Source: Algoriphagus sediminis
Lineage (GTDB): Bacteria; Bacteroidota; Bacteroidia; Cytophagales; Cyclobacteriaceae
DNA length: 64,000 nt
Reading direction: 5' to 3'
NCBI RefSeq assembly: GCF_030403435.1
Contig: NZ_JAUEPH010000003.1
Coordinates: 434,001-498,000 of the forward strand
Shown: positions 17,017-28,000 of the stretch, one piece after another
How the letters are laid out: each line of letters opens with the position of its first letter
Numbering within the stretch: the stretch's first letter is position 1
The notes under the pieces: model-generated
Told to the model about the DNA's origin: nothing
Databases searched by the model: none
The model's input: only the letters and a program-made list of their open reading frames with translations
Program-made: the position numbers and the translations under genes

Positions 17017-18027
17017 GTGAAGTTATCTTATTTTGTTAAAGACCTCCCACTGAAACACACTTTTACCATTGCACATCAAAGCAGGGATATTCAGGATACC
17101 CTTATAGTAAAGCTAGAAGATGCTGGTTTTTACGGTTTAGGTGAATCTACTACAAATCCCTTTTATGGAATTGACATAGAAAATATGACGGAGAGGCTTG
17201 AGGCCTTTAGAGGGATCGTTGAAAGCCATGACTGGCAAAATCCGCAAGAGCTTTGGGAATTAGGCAAAGAAGTTTTCAGTTCAAATCCATTTGCTCAATG
17301 TGCTTTGGATATGGCAGCATGGGATTTATTCACCAAGAAGCAAGGGAAGAAACTTTATGAATACCTAAACCTAGACCCAAAAGCGGCACCCATTTCAAAC
17401 TTCACCATAGGGATTGATTCTATAGAAAAAATGGTAGCCAAAATGAGGGAAGTAGACTGGCCGATTTATAAAATCAAACTAGGGACAAAGAATGATCTTG
17501 ACATTGTCAGGGAATTAAGAAAACACACGGATGCAGTTTTCAGAATTGATGCGAACTGTGCCTGGTCTATTGAGGAAGCTATCGCCAATTCGATTGAACT
17601 GAAAGAGCTTGGGGTGGAATTTATGGAGCAACCCCTTCCTAAGGATGATTATGAAGGGATGGAGAGAGTGTTTAAAGAAAGTGCTTTACCAGTTATGGCA
17701 GATGAAAGCTGTATTGTGGAGGCGGATGTCAAAAAGTGCCATGGGCGATTCCATGCTATCAATGTGAAATTGGTGAAAGCTGGGGGAATAACTCCTGCTT
17801 TGAGAATGATCAATGAAGCAAAAAACCTGGGTATGAAAACCATGGTTGGCTGCATGACAGAATCATCTGTTGGGATCTCAGCCATTGCCCATTTAGCTCC
17901 AATGCTCGATTATGTGGATATGGATGGTGCTTTATTGCTTTCAGATGACCCGGCAGATGGGGTAAAAGTTCTTCCTGATGGGGTTATTTTTCCTGAGCGG
18001 AATGGAATAGGAGCAGAGATGAAATAA
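17017..18027 (+). CDS. Dipeptide epimerase (enolase superfamily, L-Ala-D/L-Glu type)
   Basis: A 336-aa enolase-superfamily protein beginning with GTG at 17017. It has the 20s loop region 'HTFTIAHQSRDIQDTLIVKLED', the KxK catalytic pair in 'WPIYKIKLGT', metal ligands in 'RIDANCAW', 'MEQPLP' and 'MADESC', the second catalytic Lys in 'AINVKLVKAGG', and the specificity loop 'MTESSVGISA'. These fit muconate-lactonising-subgroup dipeptide epimerases, which epimerise L-Ala-D-Glu released from murein. Exact dipeptide specificity cannot be called. It is divergent from the M14 carboxypeptidase and ends in a strong bidirectional terminator. Confidence 0.88.
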   Translation: MKLSYFVKDLPLKHTFTIAHQSRDIQDTLIVKLEDAGFYGLGESTTNPFYGIDIENMTERLEAFRGIVESHDWQNPQELWELGKEVFSSNPFAQCALDMAAWDLFTKKQGKKLYEYLNLDPKAAPISNFTIGIDSIEKMVAKMREVDWPIYKIKLGTKNDLDIVRELRKHTDAVFRIDANCAWSIEEAIANSIELKELGVEFMEQPLPKDDYEGMERVFKESALPVMADESCIVEADVKKCHGRFHAINVKLVKAGGITPALRMINEAKNLGMKTMVGCMTESSVGISAIAHLAPMLDYVDMDGALLLSDDPADGVKVLPDGVIFPERNGIGAEMK

Positions 18028-18052
18028 AAAAGCGGCTCAAGCCGCTTTTTTT
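18026..18052. terminator. Bidirectional terminator
   Basis: AGCGGC (18031-18036) / GCCGCT (18041-18046) with a TCAA loop, flanked by A and T tracts that extend the stem. It lies between the convergent epimerase and response-regulator genes. Confidence 0.88.
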
Positions 18053-18747
18053 TATCCTTCTGAAACAATCAACTTAAAGCCTTCACCGTGCACGGTGATA
18101 ATCTGAACTTTAGGATCATCTTTCAAAAGCTTACGAATCTTGCTGAGATACACATCCATACTTCTGGCGTTGAAATAGGAATCATCTCCCCAAATTTGCT
18201 TGAGTGCATGACTTCGGTTCACCAGCTTGTTAAGCTCAGCCGCAAGAATTCTGAGTAATTCATTCTCCTTTGAAGTCAGTTTATGCCTTCCTTTTGGTCC
18301 TTCCAGATACTGTTCGTCGTAATGAAGCACAAAGTCTCCGAAGCTGTAGTTTTTTAGGGTTGCCACCTCATCAGACTTTTGAGTTCTTCTCAAAATAGCA
18401 TTCACCCTAAGCAGGAGCTCTTCCATGCTAAAAGGTTTCGTGATATAGTCATCAGCTCCGATTTTCAAACCCTCAATCACATCGTCCTTTTGGTTCTTTG
18501 CCGTAAGGAATAAAATGGGAAGGTCTTCTTGAACTTTCTTGATCTCTTTAGCCAGAGTGAAGCCATCTTTTTTTGGCATCATGACGTCCATTAAGCAGAG
18601 GTCATATTTATCTTTTTTGAATTTATTCCATCCTTCCTCTCCATCTCTGCAGAGAGTGGGCTCATAACCCTTCATCTGTAAATATTCCTCAAGGATATCT
18701 CCGAGATTTGGATCGTCTTCTACTACTAATAGTCTTGCTTTACTCAT
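18052..18747 (-). CDS. OmpR/PhoB-family response regulator (RprY-like)
   Basis: A 231-aa regulator: receiver domain residues 4-118 with acidic pocket E10/D11/D12, phospho-acceptor Asp54 ('CLMDVMMPKKDGF'), Thr ('LFLTAKNQ') and Lys ('ITKPFSMEELLLR'). The winged-helix DNA-binding domain at about 130-229 includes 'HKLTSKENELLRILAAELNKLVNRSHALKQIWGDDSYFNARSMDVYLSKIRKLL'. Its start overlaps the kinase stop (ATGA, 18744-18747), marking a cognate pair. The arrangement and sequence resemble RprX/RprY of Bacteroides (recognition only). Targets are unknown. Confidence 0.92.
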   Translation of the reverse strand: MSKARLLVVEDDPNLGDILEEYLQMKGYEPTLCRDGEEGWNKFKKDKYDLCLMDVMMPKKDGFTLAKEIKKVQEDLPILFLTAKNQKDDVIEGLKIGADDYITKPFSMEELLLRVNAILRRTQKSDEVATLKNYSFGDFVLHYDEQYLEGPKGRHKLTSKENELLRILAAELNKLVNRSHALKQIWGDDSYFNARSMDVYLSKIRKLLKDDPKVQIITVHGEGFKLIVSEG

Positions 18748-20459
18748 TGTTTTTTGGGTAAGTGAATGGTAAATGTACTTCCTTTTCCTACGTCACTTTT
18801 GACAGAAATGGTTCCGTTATGAGCCTCCAACATGGTCTTGACGTAGGATAATCCCAGTCCAAAGCCCTTGACATCGTGGACATTACCGGTTGGAACGCGA
18901 TAAAATTTATCGAAAATTTTTCTTTGTGCGTCCTTGCTCATGCCGATACCATTATCCTTGAATGATATAGCAATAAAGTTGCCATCATCTTTCGCCGTCA
19001 CCTCAATATTCGGTTTTTCGGGAGTGTATTTGATGGCATTATCCAGCATATTATTAAAGATATGGGTGAGATGAAATAAATCACCCTGGATCCATGGTTC
19101 GGATAATTTATTGATGAACTGATACACTCCTCCTTTTTGCTCGATCTGAAGACTTATATGCTGAAGACTTTCATTAATGAGATCCGGGATATTGACTGTG
19201 TCTATTTTCAGTTTAAAGTCCTTTTTATCCAAAGCTGCTGCCTGAAGAACATTTTCTACCTGAGATACCAACCTTTTATTCTCGTCCTTAATCACTCCCA
19301 GATATCTGTCCCTAAACTTGCTTTCTGCAGAGAGGTCAGGGTCCTGTAGAGCTTCCACGGCTAGACTCACAGTTGCCAAAGGTGTTTTGAACTCATGAGT
19401 CATATTATTGATGAAGTCATTCTTGATTTGAGACAGGGCTTTTTGTCTCAAAATAACTTTAATCGCATAAATGAAGCAGAAAATAATGACTCCAATAAAA
19501 AGAACTGAAGAACCAATAGGTAGCCATACCTGACGGAGAACGTGGTAGTTTTTTGAAGGAAAATAAACTTTCAGGAAATTGTCTTTTGCGATCACATCGC
19601 TGGGAAAGAGCTTAGCCTGAACACCGTTGTTTATAAAACTAAGCGTATCAAACTCCTCGCTGATAGCGAAGATATTTCCTTCAAAATTCACCACTCCTAA
19701 TTCATATTCTTCTTTAATTCCTCTTTGTCTTAATTCATTTTGAAAAAGTAACTGAACTTCTGATGGCTCTATTCGATCCATGATTGCCATCTGACCCGCT
19801 GCTACCTCATTCCAGGCTGCATTCAGAAAGTCAATTTTCATATTGGCCTTCCTGATTTTATCCAGTGCATCAGAAGAAATATTGATTTCCGAGATTAATT
19901 CAGGTTGGGTAGGTAAGGATTGTGGGTTATTCATGGCCCTTTCCTCAATGTCAGAGAGATATTCCAGATATCGCTCCTTTTCCTTGAGCAAAATCTCCAT
20001 TTCATCTGGGGCGAAAATTCCCGATGCCACCTCAGGAGTCATGTTGCGAAAAAAGTCTTGCAAATCATCTAGAATCCTATCATCGATTCCACGGGTTTGT
20101 AGTAGCCTTCGGAAGGTTGGGCTAAGAGTAGGTCCTGTGGTCAGGTTCAGCGAATCCATCATAGATGCCCGGGTAGAAATTACTTGTCTTTGTCTTACAT
20201 TCAGCTCAATCGGATCAATTGGCTCGAAAAGGGAATCTTGTAAGGCGGAATTTTGAACAATGGTATTCAGAACAACATTGCTGGCCTCACCTTTTTCCAA
20301 AGTTTCTACCGTACGAGTTAAGGCAGAAAGGACATTTTGATCGAATCGCTCTTCGTTGATGTTGATGGCATTTCTGACCCAATAGTATTGGAAGCCCATC
20401 AGGCCAAAGCTGGCTATGGACATTAAGATGACGATGAGGGTAATTTTCGTCTGAGACAT
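18744..20459 (-). CDS. Sensor histidine kinase (RprX-like)
   Basis: A 571-aa kinase: TM1 at residues 8-25, a periplasmic domain of ~290 residues, TM2 near residues 318-337 ('SSVLFIGVIIFCFIYAIKVI'), DHp domain with phospho-acceptor His355 in 'NNMTHEFKTPLATVSLAVEAL', and HATPase with 'NMLDNAIKYTP' (N box), 'DNGIGM' (G1), 'FDKFYRV' (F box) and 'GFGLGLSYVKTMLEAHNG' (G2). No HAMP domain is evident between TM2 and DHp. The signal is unknown. A TAAATTTG element on the minus strand (20471-20464) ends 4 nt before the ATG, hinting at a leaderless or very short-leader transcript. It is divergent from lysA. Confidence 0.92.
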   Translation of the reverse strand: MSQTKITLIVILMSIASFGLMGFQYYWVRNAININEERFDQNVLSALTRTVETLEKGEASNVVLNTIVQNSALQDSLFEPIDPIELNVRQRQVISTRASMMDSLNLTTGPTLSPTFRRLLQTRGIDDRILDDLQDFFRNMTPEVASGIFAPDEMEILLKEKERYLEYLSDIEERAMNNPQSLPTQPELISEINISSDALDKIRKANMKIDFLNAAWNEVAAGQMAIMDRIEPSEVQLLFQNELRQRGIKEEYELGVVNFEGNIFAISEEFDTLSFINNGVQAKLFPSDVIAKDNFLKVYFPSKNYHVLRQVWLPIGSSVLFIGVIIFCFIYAIKVILRQKALSQIKNDFINNMTHEFKTPLATVSLAVEALQDPDLSAESKFRDRYLGVIKDENKRLVSQVENVLQAAALDKKDFKLKIDTVNIPDLINESLQHISLQIEQKGGVYQFINKLSEPWIQGDLFHLTHIFNNMLDNAIKYTPEKPNIEVTAKDDGNFIAISFKDNGIGMSKDAQRKIFDKFYRVPTGNVHDVKGFGLGLSYVKTMLEAHNGTISVKSDVGKGSTFTIHLPKKQ

Positions 20460-20463
20460 TCTA

Positions 20464-20471
20464 CAAATTTA
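20464..20471 (-). promoter_or_regulatory. Candidate -7 promoter element of the sensor kinase gene
   Basis: The minus strand reads TAAATTTG, an exact match to the Bacteroidota -7 consensus TAnnTTTG, 4 nt before the ATG at 20459. No good -33 TTTG is seen at 19-22 bp upstream, so this is tentative. Confidence 0.35.
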
Positions 20472-20550
20472 AAGTCTTTGGAATCCGACGGTCTGACCTT
20501 AACAATCTTTAACCAGCTTGAATTAGCCTTTCGGAAGTGTTTTGATGGAC

Positions 20551-20633
20551 TTTGAGGTCAAAAAAAGTGGTTCAAATTCAATGCCCCTTTTATTAATATC
20601 TATATTTGCCACCATTCATTTTTGAGGTCAAAA
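20551..20633 (+). repeat. 13-bp direct repeat pair around the lysA promoter
   Basis: TTTGAGGTCAAAA occurs at 20551-20563 and again at 20621-20633, exactly 70 bp apart. Each copy contains the short dyad TTGA-GG-TCAA. One copy is upstream and one downstream of the TATATTTG element, in the space between the divergent kinase and lysA genes. Confidence 0.6.
20601..20608 (+). promoter_or_regulatory. Candidate -7 promoter element of lysA
   Basis: TATATTTG matches the Bacteroidota TAnnTTTG -7 consensus, 36 nt before the lysA ATG at 20645. The -33 element is not well conserved. A 13-bp direct repeat brackets it (20551-20563 and 20621-20633). Confidence 0.45.
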
Positions 20634-20644
20634 GGAAAGAAATT

Positions 20645-21856
20645 ATGCAGGTACAAGGTCTGGAATTAACGGATATAGCCGAGGAATTTGGGACTCCCCT
20701 CTTCGTTTATGATGGGGAGAAAATCGTCCAGCAAATCAACAAGCTGAAAAATGGCTTTTCTGGTGCTCCTACCCGAATTAAATATGCGGTAAAAGCTTTG
20801 ACGAATGTCTCGATTTTAAAACTGATGAAAAGTCAGGGAATCGGGGTAGACGCGGTTTCAATTGAAGAGATTAAGCTTTGCATGCATGCAGGATATGAAC
20901 CTTCTGAAATCATGTATACGCCTAATTGTGTGGGTTTTGATGAGATTAAAGAGGCAGTAGAATTAGGTGCCATGATAAATCTGGATAATCTTCCTATGCT
21001 CGAGAAATTTGGACAGGCGTACGGAGGCAAGGTGCCGGTGGCGATCCGGATCAACCCAAGAATAATGGCCGGAGGAAATTCCAAGATTTCTGTTGGTCAC
21101 ATCCACAGTAAATTCGGGATCCCAACCAGTCAGCTTCCTGAGGTTATTCAGATTGCTGAGAAATATGGAATGGTAATCAATGGGCTACATGTGCACACGG
21201 GTTCGGATATTCTGGATGCTGAGGTTTTTCTCCGTGGTGCCAATGTGCTTTTCCAAGAAGCACCAAAATTTCCAGATCTTAAGTTTATCGACTTTGGAGG
21301 TGGATTTAAGATTGCATATCGAGAAGATGATCCCTCTACAGATATGGAAAGAGTAGGTCGTGAGGTAACAGCTGCATTCAATGAGTTCTGTAAATCTTAC
21401 GGTCACCAACTTGAACTTTGGCTTGAGCCAGGGAAGTTTCTTGTGAGCGAAGCGGGCACTCTTTTGGTAGAAACCAATGTGGTAAAAGAAACTCCGGAAA
21501 TAGCTTTCGTGGGGGTAAACTCGGGATTAAATCACCTTATTCGTCCCATGTTTTATGATGCCTATCATGAGGTGATAAACATTTCTGGGCAGAGCAAAGA
21601 AAAGAAGCCTTACAATGTGGTAGGATATATCTGCGAAACGGATACCCTTGCAGCGGATAGAAAGCTTGAAGAGGTAAAAGAAGGAGATATTTTAGCATTT
21701 AAAAATGCTGGAGCCTATTCATTTAGCATGGCTTCCAATTACAATTCCCGCCTTCGTCCGGCAGAGGTTTTGGTGTGGAAAGGGAAGGCAAACCTTATTC
21801 GAAAGAAGGAAGAATTTGCTGATTTATTGAAAAATCAGGTGATTCTGGATATTTGA
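20645..21856 (+). CDS. lysA: Diaminopimelate decarboxylase
   Basis: A 403-aa PLP enzyme of the alanine-racemase-fold group IV decarboxylases; it removes CO2 from meso-diaminopimelate to give L-lysine. Visible motifs: PLP Lys in 'RIKYAVKALTN', 'GVDAVSIEEIKLCMHAGY', 'HVHTGSDI', phosphate-binding 'FIDFGGGFKIAY', 'LELWLEPGKFLVSEAGTLL', and active-site 'YICETDTLAADR' with 'GAYSFSMASNYNSR'. I chose the ATG at 20645 with AAAGGAAAG upstream; an in-frame TTG at 20606 would overlap the promoter element. It is a stand-alone gene. In many Bacteroidota lysA lies near other lysine-pathway genes, but none is present here. Confidence 0.93.
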   Translation: MQVQGLELTDIAEEFGTPLFVYDGEKIVQQINKLKNGFSGAPTRIKYAVKALTNVSILKLMKSQGIGVDAVSIEEIKLCMHAGYEPSEIMYTPNCVGFDEIKEAVELGAMINLDNLPMLEKFGQAYGGKVPVAIRINPRIMAGGNSKISVGHIHSKFGIPTSQLPEVIQIAEKYGMVINGLHVHTGSDILDAEVFLRGANVLFQEAPKFPDLKFIDFGGGFKIAYREDDPSTDMERVGREVTAAFNEFCKSYGHQLELWLEPGKFLVSEAGTLLVETNVVKETPEIAFVGVNSGLNHLIRPMFYDAYHEVINISGQSKEKKPYNVVGYICETDTLAADRKLEEVKEGDILAFKNAGAYSFSMASNYNSRLRPAEVLVWKGKANLIRKKEEFADLLKNQVILDI

Positions 21857-21904
21857 TCCCTTCAAGGGCGAATTTGGTATAATTCTTGAACCCCTAGGGT
21901 AATT

Positions 21905-21925
21905 CCAAAAAAGATGATTTTTTGG
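21905..21925 (+). terminator. Weak terminator-like hairpin after lysA
   Basis: CCAAAAAA (21905-21912) / TTTTTTGG (21918-21925) with loop GATGA. The stem is perfect but almost entirely A:T, so strength is doubtful. Confidence 0.4.
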
Positions 21926-22043
21926 GAGTTTTGAAACAGAATTGATTGAAACCCGATCGTAAGCCCTAGTAGTTTCAGAACCTTTAATTCATGTGAATAT
22001 CATCCCGTTAGCTATGGTATTTTAGTACCTTTACGGGGTGGGA

Positions 22044-25000
22044 ATGGTGACCCTATTCATGGTTAGAAATTTTACAGGCGGATATCTTTTTTGCATCGTT
22101 TTTTTGCTTTTAAGCATTTCTACGATACAATCCCATGCGCAAGTGGTGATTCCACGTGATGGATTTCCCTACTGTGAACCTTTCACCGGAAATACTACAA
22201 GGGCAAATACTGAATTTGGAGGAAGCCCTATTCCTGCCAGTCTCACTTCAGGTACTTCAATAGATCCAAGTGGTCAAGGAGTTCTCAGGTTAACAAACAA
22301 CGATGCCAATCAAACCGGATATGTGTTTGTTGACTTAGCATTCTCCTCCGCTTACGGGATCAAAACCTCTTTTGAATATTTTGCATACGATCCAGCTTTC
22401 CCTAATGAGCCAGGTGATGGGTTTAGTTTTTTCCTATTTGATGGTTCAATAGGTCCTTTAGATTTTGAAATTGGGGGCTTGGGAGGCTCTTTGGGTTATT
22501 CTCCTTTAAGGTATAGTTCAGGAAACTTTGGTGGGGGATACGGGTTGAAAGGAGCATTCGTGGGGATTGGACTTGATGAAAGAGGAAATTGGGGCAATGA
22601 GCATGAAGGAAGATTTGGTGGTTTTGGTGCACCTTTTACCTATGGTTCAGGAGTTTCTCCAGCACCATTTCCAATTGGATTCGCAAGATATCCAAATGCA
22701 ATCGCCATAAGAGGTCCAGTGGATGTGCTAGATGCGGTAAGAGATAATGGAATGACAGGAATGGGGGCAGGCTTTCCGGCAACTTTTCCTCAGCCGGCTC
22801 CAGGTTTTCGAAGTTATCCCTTTATAGATGGGAAAATCCTGTTCAACAACCAATCGGATGGAGCACCTTGGAGTTCTTTACCGGCTAGCTCTTTCTTAGA
22901 TCCTTCAGACCAATTTACTATTGGTGCCCTTACTCGAGTAGAAGATTGCAGCGATGATGGATATAGAAAGGTGTTTATTGATTTGAGACCCGACCCAAGT
23001 AACCCCGGTGAATATACCATAACTATGGATGTTTTGGTAAATAGAGGAGGTGTCCCTGATGTAATTAATATTTTTAACAATGTTCCTTATCCCTATGGTG
23101 CCCCTCAAAATTTAAAAGTAGGTTTCGCTGCATCAACTGGTGCGACGCTAAGAAGTGTACACGAGATTAGGAATGTGACTGTTGAGGTTTCCAGTATCGA
23201 TGATGTCTTGGCTCCTGACCCACCGAATCTGGATGAAACTGTTTGCTTTAATGAGAACCTGACTTTTGACTTTGCGGTTGGCCTTCCAGCTGCCAACCAA
23301 TTTATCCGATGCCTTCAGCTTTACGAAAATGATCCAGGTGCACCGGATAATTCCCCAAATCCAGCAGGGGATCCAGCAATAGGCAACTGCGGACTATCAG
23401 GGGTATGTGTGGATCCTTGTGATCCGGCGAATAGGAATCTTTTTGTGCCTGGTGTAGGCACTTTTGAGTCTATTTTGGGAGAACTGAATGATCAAAACTT
23501 CAATGATGAGCGAGATGAAGCTGAAATCCGGTTTACCCCGGAACCAGGCTTTTTTGGAACTCACATGATCTATTATACCGTAATTGACAACTATGGACTG
23601 ACTTCCTTCCCACGGACAGTAACAGTAACCGTTAACCCAACGCCAAAAGCAGATGGGACTGCCGCGATTATTGGCCCAACCTGTAACGGACAAAATGATG
23701 GATCTATTTCTAATGCAATTCTCCGGGATTTGGTGCCAGGGTATACTTTTAGATGGGAAGATGAATTTGGGAATGTTCTGCCTGCTAGCAACTACTCTGT
23801 ATCAGAAACTACTGTAGGAAATTACATTCAAGCTGAAGTGGGAGTAACTGGGGTGAATCTAGGAAGGTATTTTCTAGTGGTTTCAAATCCAGCGACTAAC
23901 AATATTTGCGAGGATAGATTCCAATTTGATGTGACTGATGAGAGAGGAACACCGGTCATTGTTGATGTGGATAATCAGCAGGTTTGTTTTGGGACTGACG
24001 TTTCCTTTATTCCAAGAATTGATCCGATTTATGGTATTAATCCGAGCTTCCTATGGTACAAGGACAATGGAAAAACCCAACCGATCACTGATGGCCTGAC
24101 CGAGGGAGCCGTTACCTATTCGATTGATTCCAATGGAGTTTTGACTATTTCGGGATTACCAGAAAATGCCACTCCGTTTGAATATTTCGTAGAAGTGGCC
24201 GCTGATCCTTCTCAAAACCTTTGTGCTACCCCACCAGGAAACCTAAAGCAAGTGCAAGCCTTAATTGTACCACCTCTCGGGTTGGCAGCGAATGTGGTAG
24301 ATGATCTTTGCTATCAAGCTGCCGGATCCATTACAGTCAATGCTTCAGGAGGGTTTGGGAGTTATGAATACAGCCTAGATGGTGGCCCATTCCAAACTTC
24401 CAATGTTTTTTCGGGCCTCTTGCCAGGAACTTACACTATTGATGTAAATGCTGGAACCAATTGTGTTGGGACTATCACTGAAACCATCGCTGGTCCTGCC
24501 GCGGCTCTTAATGCAAACCTAATTGATACAATTCTTCCTAGTTGTGGATTGGACAATGGTGAAATGGTCATCGAAGTTTCAGGCGGAACACCTGCCTATA
24601 ACATTACCTTGAATGGTCAGCCCATCTCCAATTTCACAGTTTCTGAAAACTCGGGTACTTACACTATTTCTGATATTCCTCCAGCAGCGGATTATGATAT
24701 TGTAATCACTGATCAGAATAATTGCCAGGTAAGTATTCCTGATGTTCCTTTTGCAGCTATCCCAGTTCCCTCATTCGATGTGAATAATGATTTGGTTTGT
24801 CCGGGCGGTTCAGCGACTCTGACTCCTCAGATTATCGAACTAAGCAATGCTGCTAATTTGGTGTACATCTGGGAAGATGAGAATGGAAATACAATTTCCA
24901 ATGGCACAAGCAATGGGGTGACCTACACGATTAATGCCGGAACAGGGGAGCTAAATATTGTGGGGCTACCTGAGCGGGTCAATCCTTATGAGTTTAACCT

Positions 25001-28000
25001 TTTCATCACAGGTGATAACCTTTGTAGCACTGATCCATTGGTTTCAGAGGTTGCCATTCGACCTAGCCCTGCAATAGACAGGGCCGATGTGGTTGATGTC
25101 ACCTGCTTTGGGGATAATTCTGGAGAAATTGAATTAGTACCTGTGGATCCAGCCGCAGCGGCGGAATATGAATACAGTATTGACGGAGGGATTACCTTCC
25201 AACCATCTAATGTTTTCTCAGGGTTAGTAGCTGGAACTTATGACTTTGTGATTCGAAACTCAGTATCGCTTTGTACTTCAAATTTTGATGGAGTGGTGAT
25301 CACAGAACCTACTGAACTAATTTCGAATCTGGATGATGTAATCCAGCCAGCCTGTGGAGAATCTAACGGCTTGATTGAAATATCCTTCGGTGGGGGTACG
25401 GGGCCTTATTTCCTTGAAGTTTTCTTTAATGGAGGAGCTACACCATTGCTTTCTCAGGCAAATGTAACCTCACCATTTACCATTCAGGATTTAGCTCCTG
25501 GGGATTATTCACTTCAGATTTCAGATGCCAACTCATGTCTTTTGGAGGTGTCTCAGCAACTAATTGACGATGCCGGGATTCCGATTACGGTGGATCCAAT
25601 GAGTAGTGAGATTTGTGAAGGAGATATTTCCATTTTAACTCCTATTGTCAATACTAGTGGTAACCCAAACCTAACCTGGTACAAAGATGCTGCTGCTACA
25701 GATCAAATAGTATCAAGTCCAAATCCTGATTCGGATGGGGTGACATACACCATTGACCCTGGAACCCTTGAGTTGACCTTGGATGGACTTGCAGCAGGAA
25801 ACTATACATACTATTTGGTAGCAGAGGGGCCTGGCTACTGTCCAAACCCACCATTCGAAGCTACGGTCACGGTTTATGAGCCTTTGCTTGCAGATGCGGT
25901 GGTCACAAATGAGATTTGTTTTGGTGCAGTTGATGGAACTATTACTGTGAGCGCCACCGGGGCTGATGGTAATTATGAATATAGCCTTGATGGGGGTGCA
26001 TTCGGTCCTTCAAACCAATTCACAGGATTAGCACCTGGAACTTATTCTATAGATATCCAGAGTGGAAATGGATGTACCTATACTTTTGATGCAACCGTAC
26101 AAGGTCCAAACGCTGCAATTCAGGCCACTGCTGATATTCTCAGAAGTTCTTGTTCTGAGGCGAATGGAAGTATAGAGAACTTGAACATTACAGGAGGCTG
26201 GGGAGATTATTCAATTGAGTGGAGAAGAGGGTCTATTACCGGAGCTGTGGTTCCTGGTGATTTATCCGGCGCTCAGGATCTACTTCCAGACACCTATTTT
26301 GCTATTATCACTGACCTTGAAGGTTGTGAAGCTGTATTTGACTTTGTGGTAGAAGAACAACCGCTTCCAAATTATGAGGTGACTACTTTCGAATCCTGTT
26401 TTGGCAGTGATGCCACTCTTACACCAGTAAACACCCAGTCAGGGAGTTCTCCTTCTGAGATTTTCTGGTACAAGGATGCGGGACTAACTCAGCCGATAAG
26501 CGATGGGGTTGATCAGGATGATCCTTCTATTTCTTACAGCATTTCTGCTAATGGAGAGTTGACTATCTCCGGGCTTCCCGGATCGGTCAATCCATATAAT
26601 TATTATTTAAATGTGATCTGCGGTAATCAGGTCGTAGAAGCTACGGTTATCATCAATCCACTACCTGATCCTGATTTTGAAATTGTCGATGCTCTATGTT
26701 TTGGAGATTCCAACGGTACGATTTCACTTGCGGCAAGTAGTAGTGCTGAGTATGGAAACACGAATTACACCTTTACGATAATCCAAACTGGAGAATCGAA
26801 TAATTCTGGAGAGTTTAATACCCTAGCTGAAGGGGACTATGACATCAGAATCGTAAATGACCTTACCACATGCGAATCGACTCAGTCCTTTACCATTGGT
26901 CAGCCGGATGAATTGATCATTTCCAATGAGCAGTTCCAGTCTCCGGTTTGTGAGCCAGATAATGGCTTTATTTACTGGGAGATCAGCGGAGGCACAGAAG
27001 CTTATTCCTACGAGCTTACCGAAAGTGGGAATCCTATAACAGGGTTTACTGTTACCGCTTCGGGTTCAGGTTTTGAGATTCTTGGGCTACCAGGAGGTGA
27101 TTATACTTTAACAGCAATAGATGCTAATGGCTGTCAGACTTCGGTTGATTACAGCCTTGTGGTTCAGGTAGCTCCTGAATTTATGGTGACAAATGATGAG
27201 ATTTGTGAGGGCGAAGTAGCTGAATTGACACCAGAAATTGTGGAATTGGGTGTACCAATATCCAGTCCTACTTTTGCCTGGTATCTTGATGCTCAGGGAA
27301 CACAAATGATTTCTAATGGGCAAAATGATCCAAGCCTACCAGGGGTATCTTACAATTTGAGCGCTTCAGGAGTTCTTAGCATTGTGGGTCTCCCTACTGA
27401 TTCCAATCCTTATGTTTATTATCTAGGCGTTGAGGGGCCAAATACTTGTGATCAGGCATTAATTCCGGCGGAGGTAATGGTTAACCCGATTCCGGATGTT
27501 GAGTTTGTTACCGAGCCAGAACAATGTTTTGGGGCTGCGGATGGACGAATTTTGGTTACTTCAGGTGGTTCTGCAGATTTTGAATACAATGTGGTGGGGA
27601 TAGGAATATTTAATCAATCACAATTGGAAGCAAATGATTTTGCCCCCGGCACTTATCAAATAGAGATCACAAATATAGCAACGACCTGTTTCGAGTCGTT
27701 TGAAGTAATTATAGAAGGACCAACGGCGCCACTTGAGATGACTCCTCTTGAGGTAATCGACCCTGGTTGCGGTGCAGACGTAGGAATTATCAGGACAGAA
27801 GTCACCGGAGGTTGGGCACCTTACACCATCAATGTAATTAAAGATGGAAGTGAAATTCTCTCCTTAGTGAGTGCTGATTCTGAGATAGAAATCAATGATC
27901 TGGCTCCTGGAGATTATTACTTAGAAGTGGTAGATGATCAAGGTTGTACCATTACCTCTGAAACGGTTACCCTAGTCTACGGGCCTTCTCAGGTGCTAGT

